Assembly: GCF_037975245.1 (NCBI RefSeq)
Contig: NC_092568.1
Span: 20,119,001-20,183,000 of the forward strand
DNA length: 64,000 bases
Origin: Apostichopus japonicus
Lineage: Eukaryota > Echinodermata > Holothuroidea > Aspidochirotida > Stichopodidae
Direction: 5' to 3'
The notes beneath the pieces are model-generated. The model did not search any database, was not told the DNA's origin, and saw only the letters and a program-made list of their open reading frames with translations. The position numbers were made by a program, and so were the translations under genes. Shown in pieces: positions 1-11,542 of this stretch (the first letter of the stretch is position 1; the number at the start of each line of letters is the position of its first letter).

Positions 1-193
1 TATATGTTGGACAATACATCAATACATGGATGACAACCGATTTATCTGAGATGCCTAGGCTTAAGGCCTGCGGCGGGTATTCATTGGAAGGTGCTCCCGG
101 TCATCGACCCTTGACCCGAAGACGAACAGCTAAGTAAAACAGACACAGAAAAAATGATAGGTATATGTACATTATACCATACAAGTTACCCAC

Positions 194-1033
194 CTCGCAA
201 TTACAGACTGTTAATTTCTTCAGGTTTGGTAAACTTACAACAGCGCCCCATAATTCTTCAACTTCAACTGGGACAAGATTAAGCGTGAGTGACGTCATAA
301 CATCGACTTTTGTCAATTCATTCAAGCTGCGAATTAGAATACTACCCTCCGTCATAGCACGGTCGCTACGTGCATCTTCAACTGGCAAACTGTTATTAAT
401 TTTAAGACTACAGTCCTCTAGGCCTTCGAGACAAATCATGAATTGCTGGAGGCCCAACCAAGTGATTGCCCAACATGAAGACACGGTTACCCTCTTTAGC
501 AAAGGGAACTGGACTGCGACTAGAAGTAAATCCTCGTCGGAAAGATCAAAGCCACCGTTGATGAAAACGTCTGTGAGTTGACTTAACGGAGAGAGAGTTT
601 CTACCAGTGTTCGAGTCCACGTGATCGGAATGCTGAGTACAGTAAGTCCCGAAAGACTCGGTATCAGATAAAATACCGACTCGCTAATGCGCATAGCGGG
701 TTCCCAGAGCAATTGTTGCACATGATGACCGTACGTTATGAATATAGCTCCTAAAACAGCGTACTGCGGTGAAGAGTCATGTTTCGTTTGGCGTACATGT
801 ACTTTGCGCCATAATGATGGCGTCTCTTGAAGGACCTTACGCCATTTTTTGCAGACGCAAGCCAAGAGAGGAAGCGAGTCACACACGGGATCAAAGTGTC
901 GGAAAATGCGGACGATTATCTCCCTCGGTAGTCGATTCATCGGACGATCATATAACAGCTGATCTTTTACAGGAGCTGGCGAAGTCTCTGTTACGCCTTC
1001 CGACACAGCATCCCATCGTAAGCAAGTTGCCAT
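194..1033 (-). CDS. F-box/LRR protein, first coding exon (partial gene)
   Basis: This is probably the substrate-recognition subunit of an SCF (SKP1-CUL1-F-box) ubiquitin ligase. The frame opens at the ATG at 1031-1033. An F-box follows at about residues 32-78, starting MNRLPREIIVRIFRHF and continuing with the LLACVCKKWRKV and PSLWRKV blocks typical of the family. Leucine-rich-repeat-like strands come next, for example LSGLTVLSIP, FPLLKRVTVSSCW and LPNLKKLTVCNC. The frame remains open past 194, but the residues beyond it become hydrophobic and low-complexity, so I place a splice donor after GAG (GAG|GTGGGT, exon end 194, phase 0). A second donor, G|GTAACT, would end the exon at 190. The remaining LRR exons must lie left of the window. 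The F-box call is secure by motif, but I cannot assign an FBXL number. The start is the first ATG of the frame, and the Met at residue 32 is an alternative. Confidence 0.8.
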
Positions 1034-4000
1034 GACTCCACGTTACATGCATTGCTTCCTTGTTAATGGCGTCGTAATGATCTCAGTGTGCATTAGTACC
1101 CGGCTAAACTTGTCTAATTCTAGAATATCGGCCTACTCGATGGCGTGTCAACTTCAATGACATATCACACACGAGCGATCAGGATAAAAGTTGAGCTGTT
1201 TGTTCCACGTGTGTCGCTCCCACGGTGTAGGCTATAGATCTCTTGCACGTAGACATTGTAATCAGCCTACAGCATGCATGCTGCCATGACGACACGACTT
1301 TAACTCGCCATTATTTACTTGCATTGTACAAATACAAAAAAATCTAACATATGTTCGTTCTGTATAGAAAGTTTAGTTGAACTAGCCTCTTCGACCTAAC
1401 TCATTACCATCACCGCGGAATATCATGGTCTAACAGTACATCTGTAAACGCATGTCTGTATTGGCAAGCTAAACAACAAAATCTGATGATTCGCTGAGAA
1501 ACAAATGTGGCGGGGTGGGTGAGATTTGGGTGGGGGATGATTTGAGGCTTGATAGGGGTGGTATAGGGCTTGGGCATGGTTAAGGCTCTGATGGAGTGGG
1601 TGTGGGGTAGGTGATCCAGGGCGAGTGGACGGCGAGGTTGATGGCACGGGTGGCGTCGTGACTGTTAGTGGGTGGTGGGGTGGTGGGATGCAAACTTTCC
1701 CCGACTGACTGAGTAGGTGCCCGAACCTTTATGCCTTATGGAAGGATCAGAGTCGAATCATGGATTTTATAATGGAGGGGTGCTGCCATGGAGTCATTGA
1801 AACAGGTTCCCATATAGGCTTGGGGGGGGGGGGAGCTGTTGGTCTTGTAATACTTAAGACGCCAAATGGTGCGCTTATGTTAACGTGGGCCCTTACGTTC
1901 ATTTTCTCGTAGCAATGAAATCAGGCCTACTGATTGAAATTGAAATTATCCCTGAAGTATATGAAAGGTATTTAAAATGTTCTACAATACATGCTTCGAC
2001 AAAAAGCGGTTTTTAACTTGTGTTCGGGGTGATGTCCATCACTCCGAAATTTGACAAATTAGCGTATCACATTATAAATTTGAATTGGTACGAAGTAGGC
2101 TTAGAATTGCCGGGTAGTACGGAAGCTTAGAAAAGGCGTTTCTTTGACGAGTGAAACGCATCGTAACGCGATAAAACTTGGAAATAACCGATTTGCTCTT
2201 GGGAATAATAAAGCTAATTGGAAGCCACCCGACGTGTAATCCCGAGTTGTAATCCATAAGCCCTTGCGGTTTCTCCCACATTTCTGGTCGCTTAAGCGTC
2301 GTAAAAATAAATGCTGACAAAAAAAAAGGAATGGAGATTGAAGCCCTGTTCTTTAAGAAAAGGGATTTTCAACCATCGATCGTGAAGCATGGCTTCCGTG
2401 GGTCTCCAGTTTGCTCATAATTATTTTATCGTTTATTTTTTGCTGAGGTATCCATCAAATACTAATATCAATAAAAACCGAGATGCTAATCATGTTGGAC
2501 AACCGCGTCGGTTCACTTTCATTATGGCGTCATAATATCGCACTCGGAAAACCCGGAAAAGGAAGTGATGGCGCTATTTAAGTAAGTTGTCTTAACATTT
2601 TATGAAAAGTGTAATAGATCTTATAAGCTTCCGTAGACAAAATTTTAGGAGGAAAGCGACTCATCGGGCCACGTATTCAGTGAACATGGGCTGCACACAT
2701 GCCGGTCACAGAGAGTGTCTTGCCCTCTGGCCAAAGGCAAGGATTTACGAACGCCACCTAGACGCTGCTTCTGGCCGACCTCTGGCCAACCGACCCTCCT
2801 TGGTTCCTCCCGGGTTCGTTACGACAACAAGGGAGACATGGCACGGGATCCTAGGCCGCAAAAGGTACCATACCTACAGCCGGGGGAATTATGCCTCCAG
2901 CCTGCCTCGAACCCTAGCCACGATTTACTCGATTAGCAGTGCAAGGTCTTTCACTCACACCGTCGCGGGAACCCGGCAACACGTCAGCTGAAGTTTCAGA
3001 ACTAATAATCAAAGATTCGACACAGAAATAGGCTGTAAATGAAAGGCAAATTTGTTCCTTACAACTCTACTGGGAATCGAAATCGGAACATGCAACTCAT
3101 ATTCAGCCGATGAACCGCTGAACTATCTAACTCTTCCCACGATTGGTTTATAAAAGTTTGCCTTTTGTACTAACACGACCTAGGCAATGACCTTTTTATC
3201 TACTCTTAGATGAATGATTGTACTAAAGTGTCGTTTATCTGACATCCGGCCTTTGTTATGGGAAGAATTGCCTATAAGAAATGCGAATAACAGTCTCCCA
3301 TTGGCTTCTTTCAAGAGTGGGAGGATTAAGCTGGCTTTGGTTCATCATCTTAACAAATACTCCTTGCACAAAGGTAACGACTGAATCGAATGCTTCAAGT
3401 TTTAAACAATCCCACACTGACTCAATTATCCTATTCAAAATCAAGCTTTCACTCCATTAACACAATACGAATCACAACAAAGACGATTAGTGTGGTTTCG
3501 AACAACTTTTATTTATGCATGGACTAGCTTATTCCAGTTGTAGCCCTAATACCACATAAAGTGATTATGTGACGGAATAAGCGACGGAATCACGTTCAAA
3601 CGCGGGGCCGAGGAATGGGGAGGGAGTGGGATTGAGAAGGGGAATTGGTACAAACTTTGAAGGGCACTGAAACATGTGCCTTTGCCTCCCATTGGCTATT
3701 TGTCTATTTGATAAACTCACAAACTTGATTTCATCATGATCACCTTCGGTATCTTCATTGCTCCGAGAAAAAATATAATGTAAAGTTAGAACACGTGATA
3801 TAGCATGAGCTTTGTAGGAGGAACCAAACCGTTTTTTGCTTTTAAGTTTTCCTCGCAATTGAAGAAAAAAAGGAATGACCCGAGCAACTTTGACAGACGA
3901 TCTTTGTTCCGACACCTGCCATTGCCGACAAATGCACTCATTTTGGCGAACGCATACTCTTTCTGCCAAAATCACTCATTATAAGTCAATCCTGAAACTC

Positions 4001-5069
4001 CTGAAGCTGTAATCCAATGTAGTGTCTTTATCGTAAATATACAACTACGAAGTTTCGTTACTTCAATATTTCCCTCTACTAATGACGGAATAATAAATTA
4101 AGTCTAACACGTTACCTATAAACCACGAATAAAATAACACCTATCCTCAGATTTGTTCCTTTAAAAAAAAAAAAAAAATTCCCCTGACAAACGCGCTCGT
4201 CGCTAACAAATGAATTTGTTTCACACACAAAAAAAGAAGAAGATGAAAACATATAATTACCGAATCTCTTGAAGATCTTATTGTTCAACTCCATGCCTAG
4301 TTTCACTTTCATGGTGGAATCGCTTCATGTATTCCTGATTTCAAACAGACCTCCACGCCTGTTATCAAGCCCTTCTAAGCCTGATATTACTTCTTGATGT
4401 TACAGTTTTGGATGTGCTTTGAAGAGAGTGGGGGGGGGGGAGAGGGGGGGTATGTTCTAGAATAAATTTAAAACAAAACGGTGGTCCATATTATGGAGAT
4501 ATTCTTTGCAGTAAGGTAATCTCACTTCACGCATAGCCTATAGTTTCTTTCCAAGCGTAGTTGCTGTTAAAGTACGACCTCTTTTCCAAATCGAACGAGT
4601 TAAAAGGATCACAAGATACAGAGAAGTAGCTCACATGTTGTTTTAACATTCGTTCCTATATGTAGCTAACTCGGACCTCTGGGGGAGGGGGGGGGAGCAT
4701 GTGTCGAAGATAGTCTAGGCCGACCTATTCATTACCAAACACTCAATAGGAGTACGTGTGCGCGTGTGTTTGTGTATGTTTGATTTGTGAAGATGACAAT
4801 ATGTTTGCTGGAAAAGCTGGCTTTCCCACTATACATCACGTAATTCCTTTTGAACACAAAATGCACTTTTCCAGTAACAACGGTTCTAACAAAATTCAGA
4901 AAGGCCACCCTGCTATGTCGCTGTCCACTGCCCGCTCGTGAACTATACAATGAATTGGAAACCGTAATTTTTTAGTTTTAGAAACTTCGCCCACTTTCCA
5001 GCGTTTTCGTGTGTTGGCTTGTACTCCTGAAATAATGTTCCGTATTACGAGCAATTTCTCCATTGACAC
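1034..5069. other. No gene seen; region upstream of the F-box gene
   Basis: I see no convincing exon here. The stretch contains a GGTGGG-rich segment (about 1500-1680), a run of G at 1820-1832, further G runs near 4431 and 4682, and a locally GC-rich patch at 2690-2990. The reverse strand of that patch, about 2890-2965, carries a GGGTTCGAGGC word resembling a Pol III B box, so it could be a worn tRNA-derived SINE. The promoter of the F-box gene should lie in the first few hundred bases on the minus strand, but I see no clear TATA or Inr pair. Confidence 0.4.
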
Positions 5070-5467
5070 TTAAATTCGTCGCTTTCCAAGGTCGTTAGAG
5101 TTTAAGCTGGAATTTCAACCCTGCAGTGCAACTGGTGGTTTAGAATATCATAACCTTACAAAAACTTATGTACTTACCATGGACGTCAAGATTTTGGGCA
5201 AGAAGAGGAGAATACTTAGCATGGTGATATCATGACTATCTTTTCTAATCAGTCGAGAAATTCTTCCTTCCCAGTTCAAGAGCGAAACATGCTGGACTGC
5301 CTTTGAAGAGGACACAAACCAAGCCATCATCTTTAGATTATATATGGCAGAGTTCTATGTGAAGAACAACTCCCCGGCGAAACATATATATATTCTAAAC
5401 CACCAATTACACTGGCTGGAAAATTCCAGCTTAAACTCTAACGATATCGGAAAGCGACGAATTTTAA
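5070..5467. mobile_element. TTAA-flanked foldback MITE with ~75-bp inverted ends
   Basis: The left end (about 5074-5150) and the right end (about 5390-5463) are long inverted copies of each other. Both contain ATTCGTCGCTTTCC, then TCGTTAGAGTTTAAGCTGGAA, then GGTGGTTTAGAATAT, with scattered differences. TTAA lies at both outer edges (5070-5073 and 5464-5467), as expected for insertion into a TTAA target. The roughly 250-bp interior has no long open frame. The structure fits a non-autonomous foldback DNA transposon. A piggyBac-type helper is suggested only by the TTAA site. Confidence 0.75.
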
Positions 5468-6819
5468 TTTTTATCTGTTTTGACTGTTGAAACAGTTAAT
5501 AGAAATCTTGCTCCGTATAGGAGATATTCTATAGTTTAAAAGTCGTGTCTTGTGGCTGTCACGTGAGTACCACTGGGATCTGTGATATCACCCAATGGGA
5601 ATCATATCTTTCGTAGCTATATGGGGAAGTTGTTGATAATGGCTATCTCTATCACATGAAGATATGATAATGGTTGGGTTTGTGTCTCCCGGCTGTGGAG
5701 GCTGGGTGAGGCGGGAGGCGGGAGGCGGGAGGAGGGAGTTGTTCTTTACAGTTATCTCTATCACGTTCCGGCTTGCACCATCTAGTGGCCCTTTCCATCT
5801 AAACCTCCAATCCTAGTAAATTTATCCTACTTACATGTCGTTCTGTCTGTCAATGATCCTGTTTTTACCCTTTGTATTATGAGGGATTCTTACTCCTACA
5901 CTATCGAGTGCATTTCTGCATGTAAGTGTAGATTTTGTAACATCTCACTAGGTGATTGTTGTCCATGCATATAGAGTACCCAAACTCCACCCTAAAATAA
6001 TAACTTCCACCGACCGTCTGTTCCTGTTGCGGACATTAACAGATGGAGCAAACGATACCATGAACAACAGCGGCAAGTTCTTTACCTTGGAAAATGTCAA
6101 AAGCCAGCCAGCGACGTTAGCAGAATAGACCCCGATAGAGTCTTCGCACACACCTGGGGTGGATGGGGGGGGGGGGCGGTGCAAGTCTAACAGCTTCCTG
6201 GTGTATCGGTACTCGTACACTAATATAATTCTCCTCAAATAAGTCGGTCATATAACTCCGAATTATGTCGGGTGCACGGGCTTCATAACAAAGAACTCCC
6301 TGGACCAAGCAGGAACTTCGTCGACATATTTCATAGACTATACAAGTGAGATGAAGACGTCTTTTACAAAGATTGCGCGAAGTTGATCACACCATAACAT
6401 AAAGTCAAAATTGAAATCGCGACCTAACATCACTAAACGTCTTTTCACGAAAGAGTTTAGTGTTTCTCTTTCTCAGTTTCTCTCCTTACCGCTTCATACT
6501 GAACAGACGAATAACTTGGTAAAAGAATGAATGACAGCTTGCATGTTCTTTAAAAACTATAGCTGACCGAGTTTAGATTTATCTTTTATCATTTGCTATC
6601 ATGTTATCGGTTTGATCGTTCATATTTGATGATTGGAATTCATCTCGAGTGTACACCATATCGTTTCCAGATGGCGACAAAAATGGTCACCCGGGGTGAA
6701 GGCAACGTATCACAGTTACAATTTCAAAGGGTCATAACTGTTACACTTACAAAACAGCCACGCACGACGGTTTAAATCTTTATATACGCACAGGTAAGTT
6801 TATGTGTGTATATAAATAA

Positions 6820-6822
<3 letters not shown>
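5468..6822. other. No gene seen; contains a G-quadruplex-type tract
   Basis: No exon is supported. The notable item is the G-rich tract at 5713-5736: four GGG runs separated by four- or one-to-three-base spacers. A run of ten G occurs near 6167. Short open frames here have no recognisable motif. Confidence 0.4.
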
Positions 6823-6915
<93 letters not shown>

Positions 6916-6935
6916 GTATATATATATCTATATAC

Positions 6936-7017
<82 letters not shown>
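6823..7017. repeat. (TA)n microsatellite with a GTATATG-type interruption
   Basis: About 195 bp of nearly pure TA dinucleotides, interrupted at about 6909-6946 by variant TGTATA/CATATA units that are themselves palindromic. Open frames translating to alternating Tyr-Ile on both strands are artefacts of this tract. Confidence 0.97.
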
Positions 7018-7019
<2 letters not shown>

Positions 7020-9969
7020 ATACTCTTCATATCGGTAGGGTACACGATGCATGTGGTTACCTTCTGGCATGTTCGAGATGTTATCTTGAAATAAGCGGAA
7101 GACTCAAAAGAGAGCAGATGAAAACACGTGCGTGCTACGCGGGTATGGGATCAATTACAAACCGATTTTTCTGGACAAAGAACATTGCTACTGACTGACA
7201 TATAAATGACTTGAAGAGATGGTTCGGCCTTAACTATATTGATCGTGAACTCCCACTCTCTCTACTTTACAAGGTTATTACAATGTTCTTTCATTTGTTA
7301 AACGATATTGATGTGTTTTCCTTCTATGGCACTCTACGAATCGAATGATTGGCTGTCGTTATGTCAAAGCGATCCGTGCAATTTCGATTGATATTAATAT
7401 ATTGGCCGGTCAATTAATCAAGGTGAATATGAAAGAGATGTCTACTAAAGATTTATGAGCAGATATTTGCTTTTGTCAGTGTATTTTATCTATGTATATG
7501 TATTTAATACGAATTCTTGGAAAATATGTTACGAAAACGATGAAAACGAGGTTTCAACCAAGGTTATGACATCAAGGGCATGTTAGAAGTATGTAAACTA
7601 TATATCTTCCCACATGGACTCTTCGGAATCATGAACTCTGACACTGTTAACCAAAGGTGTTAAAACATATCGCTTGTTATCAAACTCAATCTCATTTCTT
7701 CCCATCATAACGACGGCTGAGAGTATATATAGTCGTATACGTAACATTTATAGTTATTAATGACATGGTGATATTATGACGTAACACTAAAATCATAAGC
7801 GGTCGAATGTTTTGTTTTGTGTTTATTATTCTTACTTTTAGGAGCATGCGCTCTAGCATATTTGCAAACTGATTCATATTCTGATATTTAACCACACGTT
7901 GACTCACCGGTCATAACGTAAATGTACGTAAAAGTTTATGAACAAATAGCATCAATTGATTAAAAAAAAATTGTTTTTAATGCTTTTGTCTTTTTTGGCT
8001 GAAGAGGATGCATGGCACGATAACGGAGTTGCTGTGCCCTGAGCAATACTGTGTCTCTATAAGTCAACGCATTTACAACAAAAGCGTAAGTTACCGGGAA
8101 CATTGTTTCTCTCTGGTCATCGTGTGGGGAATTCAAGACTCCACAATTTTGACATACAAAGAGCTTTGAAAAAAAATATGAGTTTTGTTGTTTGTTTCTC
8201 GTTTATTTCACATTCCGATAGAACGTATAATATCACACATAAACGTCTGTTACGAACGACAGGAATAACATTTGTTATGCTAATATACAAAAACATCTTC
8301 TGACGTATACTCACTGTAGAAATAAACACCTTTTTTTCGAGTTAAACGTCATCTTTATAATGATTTGCTTGCATTGGTCGGGAAATATTATTGCATGGTA
8401 AGACCTCTTGGCGAGCATTGTGGGTGTGCAAATGACATTTCGCAAATGTGGGAACCAAAATTCTTGTTACGATCGATAACGTATACACATATCAGGTTTA
8501 TTAACATTGTGCTTCATATATGGTTAATACGCCCATTAATGGTGACGATCTACGGTTGTGTTCAAACGTATTGGCTTTGTCCTTTCATTTTAAATTACAT
8601 TAAAACGTTAACTCAATGTATACAGAGCATGCCTTGCTTCAGCATTGTTTCAACCTTAACTTGACCTCATTACTATTTATATGTGAGGGGAAATCCACAT
8701 GTTACGCGTGTGACTTTTTGATACATTAGGTTAATTATAAACTTTACGCTGCGTAAACCATGTCGTAGGTACGACTCAAGTTTGCTATCACAGCACCTTA
8801 ATTGTACGCAACGTTATAACCATTCCATCGTATTTATTGTGTGCGCACGGCAAGGAGTGTGCGGCAAATTCTTATTGGATTCTATTAATTCGTAGGACGT
8901 TTGATAGCTATATCAAACAAACAAAAAGAAACATGGTCAAGCCCCATACTTTACTTATCTTTGAGATGGATCTTTGAGATGGATTCTCCTATGGAATGCG
9001 ACCCCTTAATGTTACGTAACGACCTATGGAGACTAACAAACGATAAGTTGGAGGTAAGAAATTGAATTACTTATTTTTCCAACAAGAACCCTCACAGTGT
9101 GGCAGGGAAGAGAAGGGGAATTGTGGAGGATTTGCGAGTGGGCTGTTACAACGACATTTGAGTATACATTTACCATAGACCTATGAGAATAAGAAATATT
9201 AGCATGAAGACGTGATTTTGCATGTTCTAGACATTCCCTAAACAATCTGATCGCATCTCTTACATTTCATGACTGTTAAAGGCAGCGCGAACATTGTTCC
9301 CTACATTACCAATTACACTTTCTGTAGACAAGAAACTTTCTTTTCGTTCTTATACCTCTCTCTGACAACATGGGTATACTTTTATCTAGCAAAGTCACAT
9401 GCATGTGTTTAGGTATAGTTTGCCTTCATTTACATGTTTAAACTATGCATCAAATATATGACAAAGAACTTAGTGGGAAAAAACGATGTGCAAGTTACAT
9501 TATCAATTACACCAGTAAGAACTTGAAGGAATTTAAATACAGGCATTTATTTACGTTATTTGTTTTACCGCATATATATTCCAAAACTTCAAGGTAAACC
9601 TGAGTGCTTGGCTATCAAATTATTCACGGTATGTGAAGCATACATTTTTGCTGTGTAAGAAGGGGGGGGGCAGGTTGGAGGATTCATGTTTATAATTATA
9701 ATTCTTTCGTCTGAATAAAATACTTGTGTATATAGTCACCGGATGCAATTGTATGTGGGGATCCATGCAGTCAACATTCTCCCTTTCAAAATGTTCTTTA
9801 AAAGTAGTAAATGCCACGCTTGCGGTTTTGAGGTAATTACCCACCCTTCCACCCCCCCCCGTCTCCTGCCCTTCCCACAAAATACACACCATCGTACCTT
9901 TGGTTCCCTAACATAATTTCTTGCTTGTTAAGTTCTCTTACACGATTTACATTTGATAGATATTCAGCC
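7018..9969. other. No gene seen; region 3' of the isthmin-like gene
   Basis: AT-rich sequence with no supported exon. Up to a few hundred bases next to 9970 should be the 3' UTR of the minus-strand isthmin-like gene. A minus-strand AATAAA lies at 9546-9551, about 420 bases past the stop codon, and is a reasonable but untested poly(A) signal. G and C runs occur at 9662-9669 and 9852-9860. Confidence 0.4.
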
Positions 9970-10481
9970 CTAAAAGTTTCTCGCTTCCAGCCAGTATTTA
10001 CGATAATGCTCTTCGTCAGGGTTGACCTCACAGCTCAATGCATTGTTAGGGGGTCGTATGAGGTTGTATCTAGTCCAGTCGCCTTTACATATAATCCACG
10101 GCATGATATCTATCTTGTAACTCAATTCTGGCGAAATCTCCGTACTAATAAGGTGCGGGGTCCCAGCGCCGGGACCTCTGGTGATGAGTCTATTCATTTC
10201 ATCGTAACAACATTGCTGTGCTGCGAGGCTAGTACTGGTAGACGAATACAGTGAATGAATGCAGAATGATGCAGTCGATTTATAAATCTCTAACCAATCT
10301 TCATCGACATTCGTGTGGGCCCATCGATAGACTGCTTCTTTGTTTTCGTCGAAAATGGCGTCGTTCTGGTTCAAGTTTGACGGTCCAAGACACGGGCACC
10401 CTGGCAAGTCATTTAGACGGGCCAGATGAGATCTCAGTTTTTCGCTTTTACATGACATCCAAGCAGTACAACTGTCCGTTT
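9970..10481 (-). CDS. ism1-like: Isthmin-like protein, terminal exon with AMOP domain
   Basis: This exon encodes the C-terminal AMOP domain of a secreted isthmin. In vertebrates, isthmins are extracellular proteins linked to angiogenesis and metabolic signalling. The frame runs from the acceptor TTTACAG|AAACGG (exon start 10481, phase 1) to TAG at 9970-9972 and adds 169 residues. It keeps the family landmarks in order: TDSCTAWMSCKSE, NDLPGCPC, LEIYKSTASFCI, QQCCYDE, ITRGPGAGTPHLISTE, MPWIICKGDWTRYN and RPPNN, ending EARNF. These match remembered vertebrate ISM1 closely and leave little doubt about the family. The apparent Met ten codons upstream is intronic, because the residues between it and ETDSC do not belong to the family. 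Whether this is ISM1 or ISM2 in the vertebrate sense cannot be decided for an invertebrate. Confidence 0.93.
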
Positions 10482-10986
10482 CTGTAAACGTAATAATAGG
10501 CAAAGAAAGACGTTAAGATTACTTTATTTCAAGAATATTGAAGAAGTGGTTCATTTCTTTTAAAGGTACTTATAGGTGTCATATAGTTAATACTTAATTG
10601 TATCGTAAAATGCGGCTAACGAAATGCTTAACCTTAACGGCTAAAATCAATAGGCCTAACTGTCACCTGTTATAGGCGGAAGAAATTATTCTTCACCTTT
10701 GCCCTTATTAAATTAACTGCATTGCTTTGTTCTTGTTCATTTAAGTTTACTCAAACATATTGTTTTTGTTGATAGTAAGAGGTATTGAAAATACTTTTTA
10801 TCAACAATCTTTACTTTTCAGCATAAGCTACATTAGACCAATGACTGGACTTGACGGTGCATTCTCGGTATTCTGAACCTGGGGAGTTCCACGAGACATC
10901 GAGAAGTATTAAATTAGACAATAAACCGTCTATCATGAATGAAAATTGTTTGAGCGTAGAAGCAACACTCTTATTGAAGTTTTAAC

Positions 10987-11008
10987 ATGAGTAGCCATCA
11001 TTGGCTCC

Positions 11009-11104
<96 letters not shown>

Positions 11105-11112
11105 ATATAGAT
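10987..11112. repeat. (TA)n microsatellite in an isthmin intron
   Basis: A run of TA dinucleotides from about 11009 to 11110 with a single CATA interruption and an ATTATA near the end. It lies in the last intron of the isthmin-like gene (10482-11443). The rest of that intron shows nothing else I can support. Confidence 0.95.
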
Positions 11113-11443
11113 ATTTATTCAGCCATAATATTAAAACACAATGGAAATTGGTTGATAACAAGAGCTCAAAACATTAAAAATTGTAAACAACATATAAGAC
11201 GTAAAATAATATACATAGATATGAAAACGTTCCTATAAAATGTACAAAAATATGAAAATGTACTCACAATATAAAGATGAACAAAAATATAAAGTGTGCC
11301 TACAAAATATTAAAGCGTACAAAAATATATAAATACCCTCGTATAATATACACGTATATATACGTGTATGTGTGCGCATGTGTGTATTTGTTAAAAACTT
11401 CGAATTTCTCTTTACTTATCTCTCTATACCTCTAGGTATATAC

Positions 11444-11542
11444 ATTCAACGAAGTTCACAAAATCTAGGTTCATATCGTCAAATTTATTCTGAACATCTG
11501 CATCCGAGCCACCCAGGTGACAATTAATATCCTCGCACAGTG
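11444..11542 (-). CDS. ism1-like: Isthmin-like, exon with end of TSP1 domain and linker
   Basis: The acceptor ATTCACTAG|CACTG follows a T-rich stretch and gives an exon start at 11542. The frame in phase with the rest of the gene reads LCEDINCHLGGSDADV, then a linker ending FDDMNLDFVNFVE. In vertebrate ISM1 the TSP1 domain ends with a C-x3-N-C pair, followed by Gly and an acidic/hydrophobic linker that leads into the TDSC of the AMOP exon. The same pattern is seen here. The best donor is GAAT|GTATAT, leaving one base, which matches the phase the last exon needs. However, that base plus the first two of the next exon makes TAA (see findings). An alternative donor, CTGG|GTGGCT, reads through in frame but drops the linker. 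Exon identity is likely; the exact 3' boundary is uncertain. Confidence 0.6.

Noticed and set aside
2602-2991. Plus frame of 129 codons in a GC-rich patch
   Set aside because: Low-similarity, repeat-like composition; the reverse strand looks more like a worn SINE head.
6780-7198. Open frames of alternating Tyr-Ile on both strands (also at 10987, 30933 and 33111)
   Set aside because: Translations of (TA)n microsatellites with no unique coding sequence.
10820-10905. Minus-strand stretch translating to EYRECTVKSSHWSN, considered as a TSP1 exon
   Set aside because: The donor leaves two bases while the AMOP exon needs one, there is no acceptor, and the cysteine pattern is wrong.
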